A DNA stretch of 28,693 nucleotides, taken from GWF sp031972135 (GTDB taxonomy: Bacteria; Patescibacteriota; Microgenomatia; UBA1400; UBA12108). This document shows, piece by piece, positions 6,928 through 13,464 of the stretch (its first letter is position 1; each line of letters begins with the position of its first letter). The DNA lies in contig DALYFH010000014.1 of assembly GCA_031972135.1 (NCBI GenBank), positions 1 through 28,693 of the forward strand, given 5' to 3'. A program made the translations under genes and the position numbers. The notes below the pieces were generated by a model. It was not told where the DNA came from. It searched no databases and worked only from the letters and a program-made list of their open reading frames with translations.

Positions 6928-7680
6928 TTACTCTGTAGGTGAGGGAATGGGAGAAGCGCTCGCGTCTGGGTCTGCAAAACCGATGCGCATAAGGCTAGTG
7001 ACAGATAGAACATCTTTACTGAGAGTAGCGGTATAAATGATCGAGTCGCCAATGCTTAGGTCGGTAGCTTCGATTGACTCGCCAAGACTGGATTTGAGAG
7101 AAGTCTTGCTGGTTAAGTTGATTACTTTGGTCTCACCAGAGCTAACACTACTAGTGGTTACTACGTTCTTGGCGATCTTGGTGATGCGAGCGAGAGAGCT
7201 AGTTTTTGAGGTAGTCGATAGTGGGTCGGCACTGACTATTATGCGAACAGCCTCGAGTTCGTCGCTCTCTAGGAGCGTCCCGATGCTAATAATATTGTCG
7301 TCTATACGAATACTATCTACAGGAATAGTTTTGTTACCTGGTGAACGTACAATCGAAGCATCGCTTTTGATGACAATTTTCTTTTTACCATCTTTGTCTT
7401 CGATAACAAGTGTGTCTTTTATTACGTCTCTAATCACGCCGACAAAACTTTTGTAGTTGATATTTTCTGCCTGTGCTTCGCCACTGAGAGATTCTTGTAA
7501 TCTTTTTTTGATATTCTCGGTAACTGTCTCGTCACTGATTGGCGAAGGTGTGGGTGATAGAGAGGGGGTGGGACTAGCCTTAGATGAGGGGATAGGGGAG
7601 GCAGCAGAAGCGGAGGTTAGGACAAGGGTGAAAGTAGTGAAGATGGTGAGGAGTGATAAAAATGTGTATTTTTTCTGCAT
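6928..7680 (-). CDS. Secreted DUF5666-like protein
   Basis: A 250-residue exported protein. Residues 1-27 form a signal peptide (Lys-Lys, hydrophobic core, cleavage probably after SASA). A Pro/Ser/Thr-rich linker follows (about 28-50). Two similar beta-rich repeats then cover about 78-150 and 160-235. Each has the pattern 'G.I..I....L.I....G....I........I........SI..GD.I...G', which I associate with DUF5666-type OB-like domains common in CPR genomes. The C terminus again is a Pro/Ser tail. Function is unknown; it probably sits at the cell surface. The next upstream gene (7706-8146) also encodes a membrane-anchored extracytoplasmic protein, so the two may work together. Confidence 0.75.
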   Translation of the reverse strand: MQKKYTFLSLLTIFTTFTLVLTSASAASPIPSSKASPTPSLSPTPSPISDETVTENIKKRLQESLSGEAQAENINYKSFVGVIRDVIKDTLVIEDKDGKKKIVIKSDASIVRSPGNKTIPVDSIRIDDNIISIGTLLESDELEAVRIIVSADPLSTTSKTSSLARITKIAKNVVTTSSVSSGETKVINLTSKTSLKSSLGESIEATDLSIGDSIIYTATLSKDVLSVTSLMRIGFADPDASASPIPSPTE

Positions 7681-7705
7681 AGATAAATGTGAAGATTACA
7701 CTCTA

Positions 7706-8146
7706 TCATAGCGAAGCAGTTGTGTACACCACACTGAGCGAGTCCTCGACTTTTACCCCATCCTGGGTGTAGACAGTGATAGTAAGGCGGTTGGCACCTT
7801 TGATCAAATTAACCTCTTGACTAAAGCTACCGACGTCGTTTGGCACTATAAGATAATCATTGCCCTCGGTGGTGATAGCAATATAGGTCTTAGGCAATGT
7901 TTTGCCGGAAATAGTAAAGGTGGCTTTGTCGGTGACAGAATTGTCGGCAGTATCGAGCTCAACGAAGAGTTTTTGTTCAGATTTTTGATCTTGAATATTA
8001 GTATCTTTGGACTGTCTTTGGGGGATAAGAGATTGGGGGTCAAAATTTTGTATCGCGGTTTTGGCGCGGTAGATCCCGCCGGCGATAATTAGTGCGATTA
8101 CCAAACCTATAATGATGGCAAGAGTGACTTCTTTGCGTGCTTTCAT
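7706..8146 (-). CDS. Membrane-anchored Ig-like domain protein
   Basis: A 146-residue protein with a basic N terminus, one transmembrane helix (about residues 8-26), a polar linker and a beta-sandwich-like domain (about 60-143). The domain has the pattern 'ISGKTLPKTYIAI...G.F...V.L..G.N.LTITVYTQDG', as in bacterial Ig-like domains of the glucodextranase B/Big type. It is predicted to face the outside. The ATG at 8146 is 55 bp from the divergent MBL-like gene; TATCAT lies about 5 nt upstream and no Shine-Dalgarno site is visible. Role unknown. Confidence 0.72.
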   Translation of the reverse strand: MKARKEVTLAIIIGLVIALIIAGGIYRAKTAIQNFDPQSLIPQRQSKDTNIQDQKSEQKLFVELDTADNSVTDKATFTISGKTLPKTYIAITTEGNDYLIVPNDVGSFSQEVNLIKGANRLTITVYTQDGVKVEDSLSVVYTTASL

Positions 8147-8201
8147 GATTAATGATAGTTTAGCACAGCTTTTTCGATATTTGTGATACTATATGTAGGT
8201 T

Positions 8202-8696
8202 ATGGACATCGCACGAATAGCAGAAAATAAATATCGCATCAAAGTAAAGCGTGGTTTTGCTGTTGTTAATGTGGGAGTAGATGTAGAGATACAGGGACTC
8301 GCCGACAAGACGCCTTTTGTGATTACTCAGCCTGGAGAATATGAGGTAGAGGGGATTAGTGTCTTTGCTTATAAGACTGAGGATACGCTCGCGAGTGTGA
8401 TCCACGTCGAAGATCTCAAGGTCTTAGCGACTAGTAGTGAGCTAAGCGATTCTTTGATTGATGACCTAGACACTATTGATGTAGTAATAGTTAATACCGA
8501 CAAAATGAGTAGTAAAGCAAGTGTTGCTATGATTGGTAAGATCGAGCCGAGCTGTGTTGTACCTGCAGGTGACACCACTAATGTTGCCGTTTTTGTCAAA
8601 GATTTTGAACATGCCGCACGGGAGACCAACAAGCTTAGTCTCTCCAAGGCTACCCTCAACTCAGATATTACTGATGTGGTTGTTTTGACAGACTAG
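8202..8696 (+). CDS. Degenerate metallo-beta-lactamase-fold protein
   Basis: A 164-residue protein whose beta-strand pattern, 'FVITQPGEYEVEGISVFAY' followed by short strands and 'DVVIVNTD', resembles UlaG/YtnP-like MBL-fold proteins. It lacks the HxHxDH metal motif and the later His/Asp ligands, so hydrolase activity is doubtful and a structural or regulatory role is more likely. The stop codon TAG is embedded in a 7-bp tandem repeat that runs into the dnaB promoter region. A -10-like TATATG sits at 8190-8195, 7 nt before the ATG. Assignment to the fold is by pattern only. Confidence 0.65.
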   Translation: MDIARIAENKYRIKVKRGFAVVNVGVDVEIQGLADKTPFVITQPGEYEVEGISVFAYKTEDTLASVIHVEDLKVLATSSELSDSLIDDLDTIDVVIVNTDKMSSKASVAMIGKIEPSCVVPAGDTTNVAVFVKDFEHAARETNKLSLSKATLNSDITDVVVLTD

Positions 8697-8724
8697 TACC
8701 TAGTACTTAGTACTTAGTACCTAG
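8693..8724. repeat. 7-bp tandem repeat (YTAGTAC) x 4.5
   Basis: Units CTAGTAC (8693), CTAGTAC (8700), TTAGTAC (8707), TTAGTAC (8714), then CTAG (8721). Because GTAC and CTAG are palindromes the whole block is nearly self-complementary. It overlaps the stop of the MBL-like gene and ends 22 bp before the dnaB -10 box. Confidence 0.9.
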
Positions 8725-8746
8725 TTTTATTGTTCTACTAACGAGG

Positions 8747-8752
8747 TAAAAT
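8747..8752 (+). promoter_or_regulatory. -10 box of dnaB (leaderless)
   Basis: TAAAAT, followed by six bases and the dnaB ATG, so transcription should start on the ATG itself. A GAGG at 8743-8746 is 12 nt away, too far for a usual Shine-Dalgarno site. No clear -35 box. Confidence 0.5.
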
Positions 8753-8758
8753 TATTTC

Positions 8759-10069
8759 ATGGCAGTATCTAAGGTCCCACCACATAGCGAAGAAGCCGAA
8801 AAGAGCGTATTAGGATCGATCCTGATGGATCGTGACGCGATAGTCCAGGTGTCTGAGATCCTACTCCCTGAGTATTTTTATGATGATCACCATGGCATGA
8901 TTTATGAGGCGATGCTGGCCTTGTATGAGGAGAGATCGCCCATTGATCTAGTAACTCTGCCACAAAAACTCAAAGAGAAGAAATACCTAGATAGTATCGG
9001 GGGGATCGCCTATATCTCGGGACTAGTTGAGGGGGTGCCGAGCTCGGCTAATGTGCGGCATTATGGCGAGATTATCCAGGAATATGCGACTAGGCGCAAA
9101 CTGATTTCTGATGCATCTGTCCTGATTGAGAAATCATTTGACGAGGGGCTAGAAGTCAAAGATCTCTTAGATACAGCTGAGCAAAAAGTCTTTTCTTTGT
9201 CTCAAGCTAACCTCAAACAAGGTTTTATCCCGCTTCGCTCAGTATTATCCGAATCTTTTGACCGACTAGATGAGTTATCTAAGAAATCTGGATCACTACG
9301 GGGTGTCTCGACCGGATTTGGTGATCTAGATAGCTGCTTGGCAGGTATGCAGGATTCTAACCTCCTAATACTTGCAGCACGCCCAGGTATGGGTAAGACA
9401 GCATTTTCGCTCAACATAGTGCAGTATGCAGCAGCAGTATCAAAAGTCCCGGTCGGTTATTTTTCGCTCGAAATGAGCAAAGAGGAGCTAGTGGATCGTA
9501 TGTTGGTATCACAGGCTGATATTGATGCGTGGAGACTAAAGACGGGTAAGTTAACCCAGGATGATTTTGGCAAGTTATCGGAAGCTATGGGAGTGTTGGC
9601 TGAGGCACCACTGTATATTGATGACACGCCAGGAATGAGCATTCTTGAAATGCGAACAAAAGCGAGGCGACTAAAATCTGAGCATGATCTAGGGTTGATT
9701 GTCGTAGACTACCTACAGCTAGTAAAGGGCAGGACGATGGATAACCGGGTGCAAGAGGTCGCTGAGATCAGTCAGGGACTTAAGAACCTGGCACGTGAGC
9801 TCAAGGTGCCGGTATTAGCACTATCTCAGCTATCGCGTGCGATCGAAAATCGGGGGAGTGGTAGCTCTCCACAACTGTCGGACCTGAGAGAGTCAGGGAG
9901 TATCGAGCAAGATGCGGACGTTGTCATGTTCTTGTACCGCGAGGACCCAGAGGATATAGAGAGCGTTAAGTTAAATATCGCCAAGCATCGTAATGGAGGT
10001 CTGCGGACCATTGATCTTAAATTCCGAGGCGACCGCGTCAGGTTTTATGGAGTGGATAGGTCTCGGTAG
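8759..10069 (+). CDS. dnaB: Replicative DNA helicase
   Basis: Hexameric 5'-3' helicase of the replication fork. The N-terminal primase-interaction domain occupies about residues 5-105 ('PPHSEEAEKSVLGSILMD' is the classic opening). The RecA-like core starts near 180 with STGFGDLD. Walker A is ARPGMGKTAF (about 206-215), the catalytic Glu is in YFSLEMSKEEL, Walker B is LIVVDYLQL (about 311-319), the arginine-finger region is LSQLSRAIE, and 'DLRESGSIEQDADVVMFLYR' is the sensor region; quoted motifs match DnaB closely. Length (436) is normal, with no intein. It is transcribed alone on this strand after the MBL-like gene. Confidence 0.97.
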   Translation: MAVSKVPPHSEEAEKSVLGSILMDRDAIVQVSEILLPEYFYDDHHGMIYEAMLALYEERSPIDLVTLPQKLKEKKYLDSIGGIAYISGLVEGVPSSANVRHYGEIIQEYATRRKLISDASVLIEKSFDEGLEVKDLLDTAEQKVFSLSQANLKQGFIPLRSVLSESFDRLDELSKKSGSLRGVSTGFGDLDSCLAGMQDSNLLILAARPGMGKTAFSLNIVQYAAAVSKVPVGYFSLEMSKEELVDRMLVSQADIDAWRLKTGKLTQDDFGKLSEAMGVLAEAPLYIDDTPGMSILEMRTKARRLKSEHDLGLIVVDYLQLVKGRTMDNRVQEVAEISQGLKNLARELKVPVLALSQLSRAIENRGSGSSPQLSDLRESGSIEQDADVVMFLYREDPEDIESVKLNIAKHRNGGLRTIDLKFRGDRVRFYGVDRSR

Positions 10070-10122
10070 TTATACCATTGTATAACCAAGCAAGAGTTAA
10101 TTTGTATCAATTCTAAATGTGT

Positions 10123-10902
10123 TTACAAATCATTTAAGAAATTAGTATCTAGTAACCTCAAAAAATCTACATCATGCACTTCTGTGAAATGCATATATTC
10201 ATATCGGGGATTAGTAAGTCTGGTTCTCATTTGACCACTGTCTAAGTGCCTGAGTTGCATATAGCTTCGTCCATTTCTCTTATTCTCCAATCGTTCTCTT
10301 AGCTTAAAGTCAACTTTTCTTCTATTGACTACCATCGGCGAGTTATCGCTACGAGGGGACTCTGTGATTATTTTAGGGTGGAGGGTTACTAATTCTGCTC
10401 GTTCAACGGTTTTTTCTATAGTTTCTTCCTGCTCAGTAACTGGCGCTAGATTGTTGTAATCAATATCTAAGAATTCTGTTATACCGTCAGTCCGCACTGT
10501 CTCAATTAATACATGGGGGTGAACAGGGGTGCCTAAACCAAAGTATATTTGCTTTGATATTCCAAGTTTTTGATATAGTCTTTTGGCTGCAAAACCTAGG
10601 ACGATGGGAGGGAGTTTACAATCAAGTTGATAATCTACCACAACTTGATCTGAGTCAGTTTGAAATAACTCGGCCTGTTTGGCAAGCGTGTTTATACCAG
10701 TTCCGTGATTTATAAATTTTAACTTTTCTTCTATCAACAGCCCGAGTGCTTGTATAGTACGTTCGTCAGCACTTGGTGGATCGATAAGTTTTTCAGGTAG
10801 CAAGTCCAGTATGCTGTCAGCAATTTTCTCAATATTACTACTCACACTTTGGTAAGCTTCTTTGCTTAAGTCTTCATTGATCAAGTTTGGGTTAATTGCC
10901 AT
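10123..10902 (-). CDS. Uncharacterised protein with a transglutaminase-like core
   Basis: A 259-residue soluble protein that I do not recognise as a named family. Residues about 88-150 show the order expected of a transglutaminase/cysteine-protease core. Cys is in 'LDCKLPPIVLGFAAKRLYQK' (helix after the Cys), then a strand '..QIYFGLGTPVHPHVLIET' with a His before a hydrophobic strand, then 'EFLDID' ending in Asp. This suggests a Cys-His-Asp triad. The C-terminal half is basic and polar (many Arg and Lys). Its neighbours are dnaB (convergent) and tRNA-Leu. The fold call is an inference from residue order; the activity could be peptidase, amidase or none. Confidence 0.6.
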   Translation of the reverse strand: MAINPNLINEDLSKEAYQSVSSNIEKIADSILDLLPEKLIDPPSADERTIQALGLLIEEKLKFINHGTGINTLAKQAELFQTDSDQVVVDYQLDCKLPPIVLGFAAKRLYQKLGISKQIYFGLGTPVHPHVLIETVRTDGITEFLDIDYNNLAPVTEQEETIEKTVERAELVTLHPKIITESPRSDNSPMVVNRRKVDFKLRERLENKRNGRSYMQLRHLDSGQMRTRLTNPRYEYMHFTEVHDVDFLRLLDTNFLNDL

Positions 10903-10987
10903 ATATTTTTTACTCTATTTCTAATTAGGATCGCAGTTTAGACCTTCAATCTATAGACAATACCCTTTTTCAGAGCTAGTGAGTTGC

Positions 10988-11074
10988 TGGTGCCTGGGGA
11001 GAGACTCGAACTCTCAAGGTCATTACAACCACGAGTTTTTGAGACTCGCGCGTATACCATTCCGCCACCCAGGC
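10988..11074 (-). tRNA. tRNA-Leu (anticodon CAA), CCA encoded
   Basis: A full class II cloverleaf of 87 nt including CCA. Acceptor stem GCCTGGG/CCCAGGC. D-arm GCG...CGC with GGAATGGTATA. Anticodon stem CGAGT/ACTCG around loop CTCAAAA (anticodon CAA, reads UUG). Long variable arm GGT..ACC. T-arm GAGAG-TTCGAGT-CTCTC. Discriminator A and a genomic CCA (10990-10988). No close promoter is visible directly upstream; TATAAT at 11162-11157 is the nearest good -10 box and lies upstream of the partial copy at 11092-11147. Confidence 0.96.
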
Positions 11075-11091
11075 TATTCTACTAAGGTAGC

Positions 11092-11147
11092 TATACCATT
11101 CTCCTCCTTCGCTTTACAGCTTCGGACGGACACGGCGCCACCCAGGC
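11092..11147 (-). repeat. Broken partial copy of tRNA-Leu 5' end
   Basis: The first 22 nt of the tRNA-Leu are repeated here in two exact pieces. GCCTGGGTGGCG (11147-11136) equals tRNA positions 1-12 and GAATGGTATA (11101-11092) equals positions 13-22. They are separated by a 34-bp insert (11135-11102). The rest of the tRNA is absent. Confidence 0.85.
11102..11135. repeat. 34-bp imperfect palindrome inserted in the tRNA fragment
   Basis: The insert has an outer stem TCCTCC with GGACGGA (one bulge), a symmetrical TTC/TTC internal loop and an inner GCT-TTAC-AGC hairpin. It sits exactly between tRNA bases 12 and 13 of the partial copy. It resembles a small mobile palindrome; short palindromes near tRNA genes recur in CPR genomes as far as I recall, which I cannot verify here. 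Confidence 0.6.
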
Positions 11148-11156
11148 AGTAGCGTT

Positions 11157-11162
11157 ATTATA
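11157..11162 (-). promoter_or_regulatory. Possible -10 box for the tRNA-Leu region
   Basis: TATAAT on the minus strand, with nine bases before the 5' end of the partial tRNA copy (11147). It is probably the promoter of the tRNA transcription unit, with the broken copy in its leader. No good -35 box. Confidence 0.4.
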
Positions 11163-11243
11163 TCTTAACGTTTGGGGATTTGGGCAAATGTGTGGTATGT
11201 GTGTATGGTCATTTGATTCGCATCAGTAGAGAATATATTTTTA

Positions 11244-11474
11244 ATGTGCTTAAGTGGCGAATGTGAAAACTGTAGAGCTCAAGTATTGGCAGCGTCAAAG
11301 GCAGCCGAAGCAGATTCACGCCTGTATCCTACGAAGAAAAAGCCACCAGAAAGTTTTAAGTTGTTGAAACCAAGATATGCGACAGCTGCAGAAATGTTAG
11401 CTCATGCTGATGATTTTGGTGGAACACTTGTAGTATTGGCATTGTTAGATCAGCAAACTAAATTAGGTGGTTAG
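11244..11474 (+). CDS. Small Cys-rich N-terminus protein (76 aa), unknown
   Basis: A 76-residue protein not recognised. It opens with three closely spaced cysteines (CLSGECENC), which could bind metal. A basic, Pro-rich middle (YPTKKKPPESF) and an Ala/Leu-rich C-terminal helix follow. TATATT lies 4 nt before the ATG and there is no Shine-Dalgarno site, suggesting a near-leaderless start. The stop overlaps the convergent membrane-protein gene by 4 bp. It is supported only by position, start signal and plausible composition. Confidence 0.5.
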   Translation: MCLSGECENCRAQVLAASKAAEADSRLYPTKKKPPESFKLLKPRYATAAEMLAHADDFGGTLVVLALLDQQTKLGG

Positions 11475-11932
11475 CGAGCGAGCCAAAGCAGAGTGAGTAA
11501 AATCACTTGGGGGGCGAGGCCCGCTAGGATATTGGGGGTCGAGTGGTGAAATGAGGCATGGAAACGATTAAGAGGCTTTAGCCAGGAGGGCTCGTATTTG
11601 AGAAAGTTACGAGGGGATTCAAGAAAATCGGGGAGAAGACCAATGAAGGCACCCCATACTGGTGCATGAGCCCAAAATCCGAAATCCCAAATCCGAAATC
11701 CTAAATTGGGGTACATGAATAATACGAGTATGCCTGCGAGAACTAGGTCGATGATACCCAGGATTAGGGCAGTTTTTCTAGTTTTTTTGCCACTAGAGAG
11801 CCCTGTCCCAGCATCATGATGTGCGACCGCGTCGAGCGCATAATGCGAAGCCAGAATAAGTGGGATGGCAATGGGTGCGCTTAGGTGAGTTGCTAGGACT
11901 GCACCGGTCGCTGCATGAGCAATGGATAGCAT
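11471..11932 (-). CDS. Membrane protein, possible YdjM/DUF457-like metal-dependent hydrolase
   Basis: A 153-residue protein with about three hydrophobic segments. Conserved-looking polar residues cluster at 'ASHYALDAVAHHD' (residues about 28-40) and 'FHASFHHSTPN' (about 123-133). This His/Asp arrangement resembles membrane-bound metal-dependent hydrolases of the YdjM type. Residues about 75-87 (NLGFRIWDFGFWA) are encoded by two copies of a 14-bp repeat (11675-11702), which looks like an insertion into the coding region that stayed in frame. The start is ATG 11932, 62 bp from the divergent lgt-like gene. Function unproven. Confidence 0.65.
   Translation of the reverse strand: MLSIAHAATGAVLATHLSAPIAIPLILASHYALDAVAHHDAGTGLSSGKKTRKTALILGIIDLVLAGILVLFMYPNLGFRIWDFGFWAHAPVWGAFIGLLPDFLESPRNFLKYEPSWLKPLNRFHASFHHSTPNILAGLAPQVILLTLLWLAR
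11675..11702. repeat. 14-bp direct repeat inside a coding region
   Basis: AAATCCGAAATCCC (11675-11688) and AAATCCGAAATCCT (11689-11702), followed by a decayed third start (AAATTGGGG). On the coding strand it gives alternating Gly/Phe, Arg/Ile and Trp/Asp. Similar GGATTTCGGATTTGG repeats occur, as I recall, between and within genes of CPR bacteria; unverified here. Confidence 0.8.
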
Positions 11933-11979
11933 GTAACTAGTTTAAAGTTAAAAGTTCATAAAGTCCATAAAGCTTAGGT

Positions 11980-11985
11980 TATAAT
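11980..11985 (+). promoter_or_regulatory. -10 box of the lgt-lspA operon (near-leaderless)
   Basis: A perfect TATAAT; the predicted transcription start (about 11992) is 3 nt before ATG 11995. There is no Shine-Dalgarno site and no clear -35 box. Confidence 0.6.
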
Positions 11986-11994
11986 GAAGTTATT

Positions 11995-12798
11995 ATGTTG
12001 CCGATCTTACTAAAGTTAGGTCCTATTACTATTTACTCGTACGGAATATTTTTGACGCTAGGACTCTTTACTGGTTTGTACTGGTTCTGGAAGATGGGGA
12101 GGGATGAACACTGGGACGAAACCTGGATATTTGATGCCTATTTTGTCAGCGTAGTAATGTACCTTTTTGTTGGACGAGTTGGCTACGTGCTCTTAAACCC
12201 AGAACTGCATAACCTGACAAATGCATTATCCCTTCTTTCACACCCTGGGATCTCAACGACTGCGGGGGTCATAGCTTCTTTAGTTACAATAATCCTATTT
12301 GCCAGACGAGCTGAGCTAGAACTATGGAAAGTGTTGGATGCATGGATTGTTGTGGTCTCGATCGTATTTGTAATTGGTAGTGTTGGTGCCATATTAAATG
12401 GGAGTATGCCAGGAGTTCAGTCGAGCATGCTCGGCTATATCCACCCAGGGGATACTGTGCCCCGACTAAGCGGAGATCTCTGGACATTTGTCTGGTCTTT
12501 AATATCTTTTGGAGTAGTGTCGCGGGTACGCAAGAATTTTCGCTTTTATTCGTGGTACAAAGGGGAGGCAAGTGTTGCCAAAGATGGCCTAGCTGCACAC
12601 GTGATGGTAACTCTGACAGGCCTTTATGCTACAGTTAGTGGGCTGATCCTAGAGGGTCAAAGAATCTGGGTGATACCTAGACTGAGCATGATCGGACTCG
12701 GACTAATAATGATTAGTATCTTAGCGATTTATTATCGAAGCGGCAAAAACAGGGGTGAGAATTTACTTGCCCGTTTACGCTTTGGTCGGAAAGGTTAA
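11995..12798 (+). CDS. lgt: Lgt-family protein (prolipoprotein diacylglyceryl transferase-like), divergent
   Basis: A 267-residue polytopic membrane protein. The N-terminal 'LGPITIYSYGIFLTLGLF' is the Lgt opening (Gly-Pro-Ile...Tyr-Gly), and 'VGRVGYVLLNP' corresponds to the family's GxRxGYVL segment. True Lgt transfers diacylglycerol to the lipobox Cys of prolipoproteins. However, the hallmark GRxGNFxNxE motif appears as 'GSVGAILNGSMPG': the catalytic Arg position is Ser and the Glu is gone. Either the enzyme has diverged strongly or it has lost that chemistry. It is first in an operon with a dksA-like gene, an LspA-like gene and an rluD-like gene, which supports a lipoprotein-processing origin. 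Confidence 0.8.
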   Translation: MLPILLKLGPITIYSYGIFLTLGLFTGLYWFWKMGRDEHWDETWIFDAYFVSVVMYLFVGRVGYVLLNPELHNLTNALSLLSHPGISTTAGVIASLVTIILFARRAELELWKVLDAWIVVVSIVFVIGSVGAILNGSMPGVQSSMLGYIHPGDTVPRLSGDLWTFVWSLISFGVVSRVRKNFRFYSWYKGEASVAKDGLAAHVMVTLTGLYATVSGLILEGQRIWVIPRLSMIGLGLIMISILAIYYRSGKNRGENLLARLRFGRKG

Positions 12799-12803
12799 TA
12801 CTT

Positions 12804-13163
12804 ATGAAGTATCCACAACAACTATTGTCCCCAATCTATGAATATTTTAAAAAATTAGAGGCTCAGCTACTCTCGCGTAAGAGTAAACTAGCGACCGAAG
12901 ACCCATTTGCTGACCCTGCACGACTAGATGACAACGCTGACCAAGCAGGAGAAGCATCGGAGCAGTTTGGGCACGAACAATCGGCTGCGATGAGTGAAGA
13001 GACTGATCAAGCACTACTCAGGGTACGTAGCGCTATGAAAAGGGTAGATGATGGATCATACGGCAAATGCGTATCGTGTGGAGCAATGATTGATACAGAT
13101 CGACTAGGGATCGACCCGACAGCCGAACTTTGCTTAAGCTGTGCCAAGAAAAATGCAAAATAA
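12804..13163 (+). CDS. DksA/TraR-type C4 zinc-finger protein (YlyA-like)
   Basis: A 119-residue protein with a charged coiled-coil-like N-terminal two-thirds and a C-terminal zinc finger, CVSCG...ELCLSCAKK (Cys at about 91, 94, 112, 115). 'DDGSYGKCVSCG' is the standard lead-in of the family. These proteins bind in the RNA polymerase secondary channel or otherwise tune transcription. Gene order lgt, dksA-like, lspA-like, rluD-like matches the B. subtilis ylyA-lspA-ylyB(rluD) order, so this is the YlyA counterpart. It starts 5 nt after the lgt stop; AAAGG lies in the lgt end. Confidence 0.88.
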   Translation: MKYPQQLLSPIYEYFKKLEAQLLSRKSKLATEDPFADPARLDDNADQAGEASEQFGHEQSAAMSEETDQALLRVRSAMKRVDDGSYGKCVSCGAMIDTDRLGIDPTAELCLSCAKKNAK

Positions 13164-13464
13164 TGGTATAGCTTTTGGCTGGGCACAGGGAATACCTAAT
13201 TGGATTGGGATACTGACACTCTGTTTGTTGATACTATGTGCGGTCATGCCTACGCATGCAGGAAAAACGCGGGAAATAATTGGACGGGTTGGGATAGTAC
13301 TCATGATTGTAGGGGGATTGGTTAATACTCATCAAAGGCTTACTGTTGGTTATGTGGTAGACAACCTGCCCATGTTTGGACTAGGTTATAATAACCTTGC
13401 TGATTATTTGATATTTTTTGGGCTAGTTGTATATGGATATAGCTATTTTGTACGAAGACCCTGA
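13153..13464 (+). CDS. lspA: Minimal LspA-like protein (signal peptidase II family)
   Basis: About 103 residues (LspA is usually about 150-170). The C-terminal half carries the family pattern: 'GGLVNTHQRL..GYVVDNL' and 'NNLADYLIFFG', matching GGxxNxxDRLxxGxVxD and NxADxxIxxG. Both catalytic aspartates are kept (D70 in VVD, D84 in NLAD), but the Asp of the DRL motif is Gln. Three hydrophobic segments remain (about 17-37, 41-57, 82-99), so the N-terminal part of the usual four-helix protein is missing. An in-frame TAA at 13135 prevents extension. I chose ATG 13153 over GTG 13141. It overlaps the dksA-like stop and the rluD-like start. Its place between dksA-like and rluD-like genes strongly supports the call. 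Confidence 0.75.
   Translation: MQNNGIAFGWAQGIPNWIGILTLCLLILCAVMPTHAGKTREIIGRVGIVLMIVGGLVNTHQRLTVGYVVDNLPMFGLGYNNLADYLIFFGLVVYGYSYFVRRP

Noticed and set aside
10069..10086. Terminator between dnaB and the convergent gene
   Set aside because: GTTATAC-CATT-GTATAAC is a perfect 7-bp hairpin, but no T-run follows on either strand, so I do not call it a terminator.
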